A stretch of DNA of 64,000 bases from Phycisphaerae bacterium. Its GTDB lineage: Bacteria > Planctomycetota > Phycisphaerae > UBA1845 > PWPN01. Each line of letters opens with the position of its first letter. The stretch's first letter is position 1. Below, piece after piece: positions 51,961 to 60,365 of the stretch. Where the stretch lies: assembly GCA_012729395.1 (NCBI GenBank), contig JAAYDF010000056.1:1-64000 (forward strand). The letters run 5' to 3'. The translations under genes and the position numbers were made by a program. Under the pieces are notes generated by a model. That model saw only the letters and a list, made by a program, of their open reading frames with translations, searched no databases and had not been told where the DNA came from.

Positions 51961-52980
51961 TCACTGGTTGGATGTAAGCACCAATTGTTCGAGTGTTGCG
52001 TGGGCGGCGCCTGAGTCGACGGTTGTGATGGCGTGGCGCATGCCCGCGTGCAGATTATCGGCCAGGCCGGCGACGACGAGAGCGGCGGCGGCGTTGAGCA
52101 GGGCGTGGTCGCGTCGGGGGCCAAGGTCGCGTTGTTCAAGGATATCGCGGATGGCGGTGGCGCTGGCTTGGGGTGAATCGACGATGAGGGCTTCGAGCGG
52201 CGCGGGAGTGAGGCCGACCTCCTCGGGTCGGACGTGGAAGGTGCGGATGCAGCCGTCGCGGATCTCGGTGATTTGTGTTGGGCCGGTGATGCTCAGGTCA
52301 CAGAGGCCGTTGTGGGCGTGGGCGACCCAGGCGAAGGTAGCGCCTCGGGCCGCGAGGACCGCGGCAAGGGTCTCGGTCAAGTCGGGGCGGCAGGTGCCGA
52401 GAAGCTGACGTTTGGCGCCGGCGGGATTGGTTAGCGGGCCGAGCAGGTTGAAGATGGTGCGGATGCCGAGGGCCTGGCGGGCGGGGCCTGCGTATTTCAT
52501 GGCCGGGTGGAGGTTCGGGGCGTAGAGGAAGGCGATGTGGCACGATGCCAAGCAGCGTTGGAGGACCGGCACGGGGGCGTCGAGGTTGACGCCGAGCTGG
52601 GCGATGGCCTCGGCGGACCCGCTGGCTCGGGTGTGAGTTCGGTTGCCGTGTTTGGCGACGGTGGCCCCTGCGGCGGCGGCGATGATGGCCGCGGTGGTCG
52701 AGACGTTGAAGGTACTGATTCCGTCGCCGCCGGTGCCGCAGGTGTCGATACACTCGGCGGTACAGTGGACGCGGGTGACTTTTTCGTTCATCACATCGGC
52801 GGCGCCGGCGATTTCGTTGGCTGTTTCGCCCTTGCCGGCCAGCACGCGGAGGAACTCGGCGATTCGCTCGGTGGGCACCTGCCCGGTCATGATCTGCTCA
52901 AAGACCTCACGGGTCTGTTTGCGAGAGAGGTTGGCTCCGTCGCGAACCAGGTCCGTCGCATGGTCGAGGGAGATGGGCAT
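51961..52980 (-). CDS. trpD: anthranilate phosphoribosyltransferase
   Basis: A 339-residue enzyme of tryptophan synthesis that joins anthranilate and PRPP. Signature motifs: ECIDTCGTGGDGISTFNVSTTAAIIAAAAGATVAKHGNRTHTRASGSAEAIAQLGVNLD (PRPP and metal binding), FLYAPNLHPAMKYAGPARQALGIRTIFNLLGPLTNPAGAKRQLLG, and WVAHAHNGLCDLSI. No other trp genes are adjacent. Start ATG 52980 with GGAGAG upstream. A family A palindrome lies 56 bases upstream of the start, between galK and trpD. Confidence 0.95.
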   Translation of the reverse strand: MPISLDHATDLVRDGANLSRKQTREVFEQIMTGQVPTERIAEFLRVLAGKGETANEIAGAADVMNEKVTRVHCTAECIDTCGTGGDGISTFNVSTTAAIIAAAAGATVAKHGNRTHTRASGSAEAIAQLGVNLDAPVPVLQRCLASCHIAFLYAPNLHPAMKYAGPARQALGIRTIFNLLGPLTNPAGAKRQLLGTCRPDLTETLAAVLAARGATFAWVAHAHNGLCDLSITGPTQITEIRDGCIRTFHVRPEEVGLTPAPLEALIVDSPQASATAIRDILEQRDLGPRRDHALLNAAAALVVAGLADNLHAGMRHAITTVDSGAAHATLEQLVLTSNQ

Positions 52981-53023
52981 GAGTGGGGCACTCTCCTGCT
53001 TGAGGCCGGCCGGCACACGGGCC

Positions 53024-53065
53024 ACGCACGCAACCGCACTGCTCACAGGGCAGTGGCATGCCAGG
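53024..53065. repeat. family A palindrome between galK and trpD
   Basis: On the minus strand a near-perfect family A element: hairpin 53036-53056 with arms GCACTGCTC and GGGCAGTGG around ACA on the plus strand, and the typical GCGTGCGTGGCC-type flank (53021-53032 on the opposite strand). It begins 7 bases past the galK stop and lies upstream of trpD. Confidence 0.7.
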
Positions 53066-53071
53066 CCGGGC

Positions 53072-54241
53072 CTATAGGGAATGGACGAATGCGCCGTCCG
53101 CGGGCACGGTGACGTACACGATGGCTGGTTTCTTGAACCGGGTATCGTACTCCTTGGTGATGGCATCGCGCAGTGGCTGCTCGGCGGAGCGGTGGATGAG
53201 GGCGATGGCGCAACCGCCGAAGCCGCCGCCGGTCATGCGGGCACCGTAGCAGCCGGGCACGCCAGTTGCGAGATCTACGAGGGCGTCCAACTCAGGGCAA
53301 GAGACCGCGTAATCGTCGCGAAGCGAGACGTGTGACTCGGTCATCAACTGGCCGAACTGGGTAGCGTCGTGCAGGCGGAGTGCATCGGCGGCCTGTTGGG
53401 TTCGGCGGATCTCGGTCACGACGTGGCGGCAACGGCTAAAAGCCACGACGTCCATGCGCTTCTCGCAGGTATCCAGGTGCTCGCTGGTGACGTCGCGAAG
53501 CGAGGCGATGTGTGGGTGCCCGGCCTTGAGGATAGCCAGTCCCTCTTGGCACTGTCGCTGTCTGACCGGGTATTCCGAGCCGCCGATTTCATGTTTGACT
53601 TGGGTGTTCATGACCGCCAGCACGGTCTCGGGGAACCGCAGCGGCAACTGTTCATACTCCTGCGAGCGGCAATCGAGGAGCAGGGCGTGGTCCTTTTTGC
53701 CGAGCACGCAGATGAACTGGTCCATGATGCCGCAGGGTGAGTGGGCGTATTCATGCTCGGCTTGCCTCGCCAGCAGGGCGAGGGGGATGGGGTCGAGGCG
53801 TTGGCCTGCCAGAGTGAGCAAAGCCATGGCGGTGCCGACCTCGAGGGCCGCAGAGCTGCTGACTCCGCCGCCGACGGGTACGTCGCTGTGGATGAGGAGT
53901 CTGGCGGGTTTGATGCGCACGTTGCGGTTGAGCAGCATGCGAGCGACGCCGCGGATGTAGTTGCCCCACATAGGCGAGCCGGGCGGTCCCGGATCATTTG
54001 CGGGGAAGCGGACCGACTCGCTGAACGCGGTGGTATTGACAGTCACGTGTCCGTCGTCTGCCGGTCCGGCCACCACGTACAGGGCCTGGGACATGGCGAT
54101 GGGCAGGACGAAGCCGTCGTTGTAGTCCACGTGTTCGCCGATGAGGTTGACCCGTCCGGGGGCGCGAGCCACGCAACGGGGGCTGTCCCCGGGGAAGACC
54201 TTGGCGAACCGCTCGATGAGTTCTTGTGTATTGACCTGCAT
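53072..54241 (-). CDS. galK: galactokinase
   Basis: A 389-residue GHMP kinase that phosphorylates galactose at C1 (Leloir pathway). Motif 1: ARAPGRVNLIGEHVDYNDGFVLPIAM (substrate binding). Motif 2: HSDVPVGGGVSSSAALEVGTAMALL (ATP loop). Motif 3: GCYGARMTGGGFGGCAIALI. The catalytic Asp lies in HSPCGIMDQFICVLGKKDHALLLDCRS. Start ATG 54241 preceded by AGAGAGAA. A clear promoter lies about 30-55 bases upstream. It is transcribed divergently from the nucleoside hydrolase gene. Confidence 0.95.
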   Translation of the reverse strand: MQVNTQELIERFAKVFPGDSPRCVARAPGRVNLIGEHVDYNDGFVLPIAMSQALYVVAGPADDGHVTVNTTAFSESVRFPANDPGPPGSPMWGNYIRGVARMLLNRNVRIKPARLLIHSDVPVGGGVSSSAALEVGTAMALLTLAGQRLDPIPLALLARQAEHEYAHSPCGIMDQFICVLGKKDHALLLDCRSQEYEQLPLRFPETVLAVMNTQVKHEIGGSEYPVRQRQCQEGLAILKAGHPHIASLRDVTSEHLDTCEKRMDVVAFSRCRHVVTEIRRTQQAADALRLHDATQFGQLMTESHVSLRDDYAVSCPELDALVDLATGVPGCYGARMTGGGFGGCAIALIHRSAEQPLRDAITKEYDTRFKKPAIVYVTVPADGAFVHSL

Positions 54242-54268
54242 GGTGTTCTCTCTGACAATAGTACCGCG

Positions 54269-54297
54269 ACTTTAGCGCGTAGAGCTTGAACTGTCAA
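54269..54297 (-). promoter_or_regulatory. sigma-70-type promoter of galK
   Basis: On the minus strand TTGACA (54297-54292) is followed after 17 bases by TAAAGT (54274-54269). Transcription would start near 54262, about 20 bases before the galK start codon. Confidence 0.65.
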
Positions 54298-54324
54298 CGC
54301 TATCTTCACCGGACGGGCCTGTCG

Positions 54325-55254
54325 ATGCCGACGCCGATTCTAATCGACACGGACATGGGGGTGGATGACGCGGTGGCGATCGCGCTGGCCTTGGCCTCGG
54401 GCGATCTGGAGGTGGCGGGTCTGGCGAGCGTTGGGGGGAATGTCTCGCTGGATCAAGCGACCTTGAACATTGGCCGGCTGCTGGCGGGTTTGGGCAAGGA
54501 GACTTGGCCGCTGATGGGTCGGGGGCTGGACCAGGCCCAAGTCGGACTACGCGATGCCTCCCACGTTTTTGGCGAAGACGGTCTGGGGGGATGTTCGCTG
54601 CCTCCGCCCGGCCGGCTGGAAACGTTGGACTACCTCGACCTCTACGAGCGGTGTATCGAGACTCACGGGCGGGAGCTGGTGATTCTGGCGATTGGCCCGC
54701 TGACCAACCTGGCGGGGGTATTGCGGCACCGCTCGGGCCTGCTGCAACGGGCCGGTCGCATCGTGGTGATGGGGGGAGCCGTCTGGTGCAAGGGCAACGT
54801 TACGCCGCACGCGGAGTTCAACTTCTACCGTGATCCGGGGGCGGCGGCGGCGGTGCTGGCGGCTGGTTTGCCGGTCACGGTTGTGCCGCTGGATGTCACA
54901 CGGCAGGTGGCCCTGGATGAATCGCACGTGGCCCAGTTGTCGCGTGCGGGCACGCGGGCGGGGGATTTGCTGGCCGAGATGATCCGTTTTCCGCTGGAAG
55001 CGGAGGGCGACGCGGCCCACGGTAGTTTCCTGGTGCACGATGCCTTGGCGCTGGGGGCGGTGATCTGGCCGCCGTTGTTCATGCGCGCCCAGATGGCATT
55101 GGAGGTGGTGGTGGCAGGAGAACAGGCGGGGCGCTCCAAGCCTCTGGTGGCCAAGGATAAATCGCGTCAGATCGGGGTGGTTATGTCCGTCAAGGTGGTC
55201 GACTTCGTCGAGAACATGCTGGAGCGGCTTTGTCACCAGGGGTTCGTGGTCTGA
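54325..55254 (+). CDS. nucleoside hydrolase
   Basis: A 309-residue inosine-uridine-preferring-type nucleoside N-ribohydrolase that splits nucleosides into base and ribose. The Ca-binding motif is at the start: ILIDTDMGVDDAVAIALAL. Other family blocks: LASVGGNVSLDQATLNIGRLL, VILAIGPLTNLAGVL, IVVMGGAVWCKGNVTPHAEFNFYRDPGAAAAVL, and SFLVHDALALGAVIWP (catalytic His-Asp region). Base preference cannot be predicted. Start ATG 54325. It lies 64 bases upstream of mnmE on the same strand. Confidence 0.93.
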   Translation: MPTPILIDTDMGVDDAVAIALALASGDLEVAGLASVGGNVSLDQATLNIGRLLAGLGKETWPLMGRGLDQAQVGLRDASHVFGEDGLGGCSLPPPGRLETLDYLDLYERCIETHGRELVILAIGPLTNLAGVLRHRSGLLQRAGRIVVMGGAVWCKGNVTPHAEFNFYRDPGAAAAVLAAGLPVTVVPLDVTRQVALDESHVAQLSRAGTRAGDLLAEMIRFPLEAEGDAAHGSFLVHDALALGAVIWPPLFMRAQMALEVVVAGEQAGRSKPLVAKDKSRQIGVVMSVKVVDFVENMLERLCHQGFVV

Positions 55255-55318
55255 CCGCCCATGCGGGGGTGAGCTTCCCTGGCCAATCGGGATGTCTGTT
55301 CTCCGCCGATGAAGGTCG

Positions 55319-56767
55319 ATGACGCCGATGCTTCAATCACTGGATGATACGATCGTGGCGGTTTCCACGGGTGGCGGGGCGAGTGTTCGTGGCATCATTC
55401 GACTGAGCGGTCCCCGGTCGTTCGAGCTGGCGGATCGGGTGTATGCATGTTCAGATGCCGGTGGACCTCTCGCCGCGCGGGGCGGGTACTGCCGGGTGAT
55501 GGGCCGGGTGACAGTGGGCGACGCGGGGTCGTTGCCGGCTGAGGCTTACCTCTTTCGTTCGCCGGCCAGCTATACGCGGCAGGATGTGGTCGAGTTGCAC
55601 ACCGTGGGTTCGCCGGCGGTGTTGTCGATGCTGCTCGATCAGCTTCTGGGCGACGGTGCCCGGTTGGCGGAGCCGGGCGAATTCACCGCTCGGGCGTTTC
55701 TTGGGGGGGCGTTGGATCTGACTCGCGCCGAAGGGGTGGCGGCGCTCATTCACGCGCGGAGCGACACGCAATTGCGTGCCGCCCAGGCCTTGTTGCAGGG
55801 CGGTTTGAGTCGTCGCTCGATGGCCGGTCGCGAGCGTCTCGCCGATCTGTTGGCGCTTATCGAGGCGGAGATCGACTTCGCGGAAGAGCCGATCCAGTTT
55901 GTCACGCTTGCGGACGCGGCGGCGACGCTCGACGCGGTGGGGGCGGACATCGAGGAACTGCTCGCGCAAGCGCCGTCGGCGGAGCGTCTGGACATGTTGC
56001 CTGAGGTTCTGCTGATCGGGCGGCCCAACGTCGGCAAGAGCACATTGCTCAATCGTTTGAGCGGGGTGGATCGGGTGATCGCGTCGGCCGTGGCGGGGAC
56101 GACTCGCGACGTAGTCACTTCGCCGCTCATGGTGCCGGGTGGCGAGGTGTTGCTGCAGGACAGTGCCGGGCTTGGATTGCATGAGACGAGCACCGCGTCG
56201 GCGTCGTGCTCCGCGTTGCATGAGTTGCACCGTCAGGCGGAGTGGGCGACGCGGCAAGCCTTGGTGAGGGCGGATTTGGTGCTTGTGGTGATGGATGCGA
56301 GTGCGGTGGTTGAACGGTCGGAGGACGTGCTGGGCTGTGTGGTTGAACCGCGGCGGCTGTGCGTGGTACTCAACAAGGCCGACGCCGTGCCGAAGGCTGA
56401 GCTTGCCAGACGGCTGGGCGAATTTGAGCGTCGGGGCGAGGATGCGCTTGCGGTCAGTGCGTTGACGGGCGAGGGTCTTGGCGCGTTGCGTGAACGTATC
56501 GGTCACGCTGTGTTTGTGGAGTCAAAGCCGCACGCCGCCGACGTACTCGCGCTCTCCGCTCGGCAGCGAAAGGCTTTGCAGGAGGCCCTTTTCGCGATGC
56601 GCAGAGCCCGCGACCTCTGCGATACAGCGAGCGACGAACATGTGCCGACGGAGTTGTTGGCGCTGGAGTTGCGCGAGGCGACGCACGCTTTGTCGCTGTT
56701 GGTCGGCGAGGTCACGACGGAGGATCTGCTCGATCGTGTCTTCTCTCGGTTCTGCATCGGCAAGTGA
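55319..56767 (+). CDS. mnmE: tRNA U34 modification GTPase MnmE
   Basis: A 482-residue protein that, with MnmG, installs the carboxymethylaminomethyl or related group on U34 of tRNAs. The N-terminal folate-binding domain has DTIVAVSTGGGASVRGIIRLSGP and PASYTRQDVVELHTVGS. The inserted G domain has GRPNVGKSTLLNRLSG, TTRDVV, DSAGLG and NKAD. The invariant C-terminus FCIGK is present, with Cys as the proposed catalytic residue. The start may be the second ATG (55328). A candidate small RNA gene follows. Confidence 0.95.
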   Translation: MTPMLQSLDDTIVAVSTGGGASVRGIIRLSGPRSFELADRVYACSDAGGPLAARGGYCRVMGRVTVGDAGSLPAEAYLFRSPASYTRQDVVELHTVGSPAVLSMLLDQLLGDGARLAEPGEFTARAFLGGALDLTRAEGVAALIHARSDTQLRAAQALLQGGLSRRSMAGRERLADLLALIEAEIDFAEEPIQFVTLADAAATLDAVGADIEELLAQAPSAERLDMLPEVLLIGRPNVGKSTLLNRLSGVDRVIASAVAGTTRDVVTSPLMVPGGEVLLQDSAGLGLHETSTASASCSALHELHRQAEWATRQALVRADLVLVVMDASAVVERSEDVLGCVVEPRRLCVVLNKADAVPKAELARRLGEFERRGEDALAVSALTGEGLGALRERIGHAVFVESKPHAADVLALSARQRKALQEALFAMRRARDLCDTASDEHVPTELLALELREATHALSLLVGEVTTEDLLDRVFSRFCIGK

Positions 56768-56865
56768 AATCAGTCAAGGCACGGGTATTGTCCGGTCGAT
56801 ATATCAAGTGGCGTGCCACCGTCGGTGCTCCGCAAAAAAAGTTGCGAGGGCGACGTAAAAAGGTT

Positions 56866-56893
56866 TTGACATTCGTTGGCGACACGCTAGGCT
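56866..56893 (+). promoter_or_regulatory. promoter of the candidate small RNA
   Basis: TTGACA (56866-56871), a 16-base spacer, then TAGGCT (56888-56893). A run of A (56834-56840) and GTAAAAAGG just upstream resemble an UP element. Transcription would begin near 56900. Confidence 0.6.
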
Positions 56894-56899
56894 AGATTG

Positions 56900-57063
56900 C
56901 GAGACAGCGAACGAGGTGACGTCCGTGGCCTGGGCGTGCGGGAAAACCGGCAGGAACATGGCCATCATCAAAGCCTCGCGCAAGAAGCAGTAAGCGCCAG
57001 GCATCAGGACGTTATCCCGGTCCGGAAGGTGCTCACGCCACGGCGGCACCTTCCTTTTTTTTT
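56900..57063 (+). ncRNA. candidate structured small RNA of unknown family
   Basis: A stand-alone transcription unit of about 160 bases between mnmE and the metallopeptidase gene, with its own promoter (56866-56893) and terminator (57024-57063). Two long-range helices close the core: 56918-56924 (GACGTCC) with 57007-57013 (GGACGTT, one G-U), and 56928-56936 (GCCTGGGCG) with 56995-57002 (CGCCAGGC, one bulge). Inside lies an 11-codon frame (56958-56993, MAIIKASRKKQ) with a weak AGGA site. The unit could thus be a leader peptide or dual-function RNA. It does not match 4.5S RNA, RNase P RNA or tmRNA by inspection. Confidence 0.55.
57024..57063 (+). terminator. strong rho-independent terminator
   Basis: GGAAGGTGC (57024-57032) pairs perfectly with GCACCTTCC (57046-57054), followed by nine T. 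A smaller CGCC/GGCG stem sits in the loop. It ends the candidate small RNA and insulates the metallopeptidase gene. Confidence 0.9.
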
Positions 57064-57158
57064 GCGCGCTGCTTTTCCTTTGCCGACCAGCAGCATACCC
57101 CATTAGAATGCCCGCACCGGCTGGGCGGCCGGACTCAGTTCGCAGGACGTGATGCTCC

Positions 57159-58241
57159 ATGGCAGGCGAGCGCAAGACCATCTCGACCAAGTCGACGCGG
57201 CGCAAAGCATACCGATCGGGCCGCGGGCGGCGGTTTGTCTGGGCCGACTGGCCGGATGAGAAGTTGCTGGACATGCGGCTGTGCGATTTGGGCGTGGGCG
57301 TCGAAGGGCCGTTGCTCAAGCCCTGTCTGGCTCAGTTGTATCAGGAGATCGATCGGCGGGGGATGCGCTTTCGGCCGCACTGCTGGGTGTCGAGCGAGTG
57401 GTTCACGCCCGACGGCATTCCGGGCTTCGCCGTTCCGTTCTACCTGACACACCCGCGGCTGATGCAACTCGAAGAGCGGCAGATGCTGGAGATCGAGGGC
57501 GGCACGCACGAGGAGTGCATGCGGATTCTCCGGCACGAGCTGGGCCACGCCATCGATCATGCGTATCTGCTCCATCGGCGGCGGAAATGGCAGGAGTTGT
57601 TCGGCAAGTCCTCCAAGCCGTACCCGACGTTCTACCAGCCCCGCCCGTACAGTCGGCGGTATGTTCTGCACCTGGATTCGTGGTACGCGCAGTCACACCC
57701 GGACGAAGATTTCGCTGAGACCTTTGCCGTGTGGATGCGTCCGCGCGTGCAATGGCGCAAGCGTTATCACGGCTGGCCGGCGCTCAAGAAACTCGAATAC
57801 GTCGACGCGTTGATGGCGGAGATCGCGACCGGCAAGCCGATCGTCACCTCGAGGGCCCGGCACGAGCCGTTGTCGAGGCTGCGCACGACGCTTCGCGAGC
57901 ATTACCAAGACAAGCAGGCCAAGTACGGCTCGGAGTACCCGGATTTCTACGATCATGATTTGCGGCAGTTGTTCTCGGATGCTCCGCGGCACGCGGACAA
58001 CGAGCCCGCCGCCCGGTTCCTCAAACGTGTCCGCATCGAGATTCGCCAACTCGTCGCCCGTTGGACCGGCGAGTACGAGTACACCCTCGACCAGGTGCTC
58101 AGCGACATGATCGGCCGATGCGAGGAGCTCGACCTGCGCGTGGTGAGTGGTGAGCGCCAGCTCAAGATCGACTTCAGTATCCTGCTGACCGTGCAGACCA
58201 TGAACTACCTGCATACGGGGCGGCATCGCATGGGAATGTGA
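57159..58241 (+). CDS. putative zinc metallopeptidase
   Basis: A 360-residue cytoplasmic-looking protein with no signal peptide and a very basic N-terminus (RKTISTKSTRRKAYRSGRGRR). The zinc motif is RHELGHAIDHAY (HELGH at 126-130), and a downstream acidic motif SHPDEDFAETFAVWM supplies the likely third ligand. This is the putative zinc-binding metallopeptidase family of unknown substrate. Its stop codon overlaps a GTG start of the following ATP-grasp gene (TGA at 58239-58241, GTG at 58238). The two are therefore translationally coupled and likely work together. Confidence 0.78.
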   Translation: MAGERKTISTKSTRRKAYRSGRGRRFVWADWPDEKLLDMRLCDLGVGVEGPLLKPCLAQLYQEIDRRGMRFRPHCWVSSEWFTPDGIPGFAVPFYLTHPRLMQLEERQMLEIEGGTHEECMRILRHELGHAIDHAYLLHRRRKWQELFGKSSKPYPTFYQPRPYSRRYVLHLDSWYAQSHPDEDFAETFAVWMRPRVQWRKRYHGWPALKKLEYVDALMAEIATGKPIVTSRARHEPLSRLRTTLREHYQDKQAKYGSEYPDFYDHDLRQLFSDAPRHADNEPAARFLKRVRIEIRQLVARWTGEYEYTLDQVLSDMIGRCEELDLRVVSGERQLKIDFSILLTVQTMNYLHTGRHRMGM

Positions 58242-58246
58242 GCGGC

Positions 58247-59272
58247 ATGAAGAAGCGACGCATCCTGGCCATCATGCACAAAGACCTCGTGCCCCCTGAA
58301 TCGGTCGATGGGCTCAGCGCGGAGGAGATGGCCCCGTGGAAGACGGAGTACGACGTGACCACGGCATTGCGGTCGTTGGGTCACGATGTTCGGCCGTTGG
58401 GGGTGGGCAGTGATCTCGGCGTGCTTCGCCAGGCGCTCGACGAGTACAAGCCGCACATCGTCTTCAATCTGCTCGAGGAGTTCGACGGCGAGGCGGTGCT
58501 CGATCAGAACGTGGTCAGCTACCTCGAGTTGCTGCGTGTGCCCTACACCGGGTGTGGGCCGCGGGGCATGCTCCTGTCTCGCGACAAGGCTCTGGCCAAG
58601 CAGATCATGACCTACCACCGCGTCCCGGTGCCGGATTTCGCGGTCTTCCAACGCGGCCGAGCCGTTCGCCGGCCTCGTCGGTTGAGATTCCCTCTGTTCG
58701 TCAAGTCGCTCAGCGAGGAGGCCTCGCTGGGCATCGCCCAGGCGTCGATCGTCGACGACGATGAGAAGCTCGCAGAGCGCGTTCGCTTCATTCACGAGAC
58801 GATCGGTACCGACGCGATCGCCGAGACGTACATCGAGGGCCGCGAGTTCTATGTCGGCATTCTCGGCAATCAGCGGCTGTTGGTCCTGCCGATCTGGGAG
58901 TTGCTCTTCACCCGCATGCCCGAGGATGTCCCGCGGATCGCGACCGCCCGGGTGAAATGGAACCTCAAGTACCAGAAGGAGCGGGGGATCAAGAGCGCCG
59001 CCGCCGAGGATTTGCCGGACGGCGCCGCCCTGCAGATCACCCGTATCTGCAAGCGCATCTACCGTGGGTTGGGTCTGACCGGTTACGCTCGGATTGATCT
59101 GCGTATGACCGCCGAGGGCCGGGTCTACGTCCTGGAGGCCAACCCGAATCCGCAACTGGCCCGGGGCGAGGATCTGGCGGACGAGGCGGCGGCGGCCGGG
59201 ATCCCCTACGAGGCTCTGTGCCAGCGCATCGTCAAGTTGGGACTCAGTCGCAGCCGCGGTTCCGTCACCTGA
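58247..59272 (+). CDS. D-Ala-D-Ala-ligase-like ATP-grasp enzyme
   Basis: A 341-residue ATP-grasp protein. The N-terminal domain has HKDLVPP and VFNLLEEFDGEAVLDQNVVSYLELLRVPYTGCGPRGMLLSRDKALAKQIMTYHRVPVP. ATP-binding lysines lie in FPLFVKSLSEEASLGI. The metal-binding end is YARIDLRMTAEGRVYVLEANPNPQLARGED. The fold is that of peptide ligases such as D-Ala-D-Ala ligase, but the length and sequence do not indicate cell-wall Ddl. A GTG three codons upstream (58238) overlaps the metallopeptidase stop and is an alternative start. Coupling with a peptidase suggests synthesis or trimming of a peptide or peptide-tag substrate. Confidence 0.8.
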   Translation: MKKRRILAIMHKDLVPPESVDGLSAEEMAPWKTEYDVTTALRSLGHDVRPLGVGSDLGVLRQALDEYKPHIVFNLLEEFDGEAVLDQNVVSYLELLRVPYTGCGPRGMLLSRDKALAKQIMTYHRVPVPDFAVFQRGRAVRRPRRLRFPLFVKSLSEEASLGIAQASIVDDDEKLAERVRFIHETIGTDAIAETYIEGREFYVGILGNQRLLVLPIWELLFTRMPEDVPRIATARVKWNLKYQKERGIKSAAAEDLPDGAALQITRICKRIYRGLGLTGYARIDLRMTAEGRVYVLEANPNPQLARGEDLADEAAAAGIPYEALCQRIVKLGLSRSRGSVT

Positions 59273-59325
59273 CTCGCGATCACTGAGACCGGGTTTCAAT
59301 GGGGCGTCACTCGCCATTCGTGCAC

Positions 59326-59388
59326 GAAATGACCAATGACGAAGCACCAATGAACCATGAAGTCCGAATGACGAATGACGAACATCCC
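59326..59388. repeat. AATGACGAA-type simple repeat
   Basis: Repeated ATGACGAA/ATGACCAATGA-like units. It lies in the 336-base gap upstream of the ferritin gene, which otherwise contains the ferritin ribosome-binding site (GGGAGG at 59596) and no gene I can support. Confidence 0.55.
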
Positions 59389-59608
59389 CATCCGCAGCCA
59401 GAGCTCTGGTTTCGGGCTCGGGCAATCGCCATTTTCGCCCGGGAGCCGGGTGGGCAGCGAGTATACGGCCGTTTCGATACCCATAGAATCGTTATTTGCG
59501 CGAGAACGCGTGCTGCGCGTACACTCCCTGCCTACAATACCGCGACGTTTGTGGACGGGCGGACAATGTGTGTCGGCCACCGAGAGACGAAGAAAGGGAG
59601 GACTGACC

Positions 59609-60103
59609 ATGATGAGCAAGAAGATGCTGGATGCCCTCAACGAACAGATCGCGCTCGAGCTCAGCTCCGCGTACCTCTACCTGGCCATGGGGGCGCAGCT
59701 CGATGACGAGAACCTGCCGGGTTTCGCTCACTGGATGAAGGTTCAGTTTCAGGAGGAAACCGAGCACGGCATGAAGCTGTTCGATTACGTCGCCGACCGC
59801 GGCGGCCGGGTCACCCTCGAAGCCATCCCCAAGCCTCAAACCGACTTCGGCTCGCCCGCGGATATCTTCAAGGCGGTGCTCGAGCACGAACGCAAGGTCA
59901 CCGCTTCCATCCACAGGCTCTACGAACTCGCCTTGGCGGAGAAGGACTATGCCACTCAGGCGCACCTGCAGTGGTTCATCACCGAGCAGGTCGAGGAGGA
60001 GAAGAACGCCGAGGGCATCCTCCGCCAGATCCAGGCCATGGAGGGCAAGGCTCACCTGATGCTGATGCTCGATCGGCACCTGGGCGCCCGCAAGGCGGAC
60101 TGA
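59609..60103 (+). CDS. ftnA: bacterial non-haem ferritin
   Basis: A 164-residue four-helix ferritin that stores iron in a 24-mer shell. The ferroxidase ligands follow the family layout: ALNEQIALELSSAYLYLAMG (Glu17-region), QFQEETEHGMKLFDYVADRGG (Glu and His of the di-iron site), LEHERKVTASIHRLYELA, and QWFITEQVEEEKNAEGIL. No haem-binding Met of bacterioferritin is evident. GGGAGG stands upstream of ATG 59609. Confidence 0.93.
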   Translation: MMSKKMLDALNEQIALELSSAYLYLAMGAQLDDENLPGFAHWMKVQFQEETEHGMKLFDYVADRGGRVTLEAIPKPQTDFGSPADIFKAVLEHERKVTASIHRLYELALAEKDYATQAHLQWFITEQVEEEKNAEGILRQIQAMEGKAHLMLMLDRHLGARKAD

Positions 60104-60185
60104 TCTGCGCAAAGCGAGCGGCGGTGTTGACCCTCGCCTTGGGTGTGCCTGTGTTTGTGCACATCCCTTTGCGGTGCGGGTTCTT

Positions 60186-60365
60186 CGTGTGCAGAGCCTG
60201 CGTGCGTAGATCCTTCGTGCGCGGACTGTTTGTGTGCGGATTGTCCGTGCCCGGATTGTTTGTGTACGGATTGTCTGTGTGCGGGTTTGCCGTGTTCAGA
60301 TTGCCCGTGCACAGATCCGTCGTGTGGAGATCTTTCGTGTGGAGATCTTCCGTGTGGCACTGCTC
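60186..60365. repeat. exact 15-bp tandem array ending in a family A palindrome
   Basis: Twelve consecutive 15-base units start at 60186, 60201, 60216 and so on to 60351, with consensus YGTGYNCRGATTGTY. Unit sequences vary but the period never slips. The twelfth unit, CGTGTGGCACTGCTC, is itself the lead and left arm of a family A palindrome. No reading frame through it looks like a real protein (Cys-rich on plus, His/Ser-rich on minus). Confidence 0.85.

Noticed and set aside
60186-60365. Possible CRISPR array
   Set aside because: Units are 15 bases head to tail with no spacers, and no cas genes are present.
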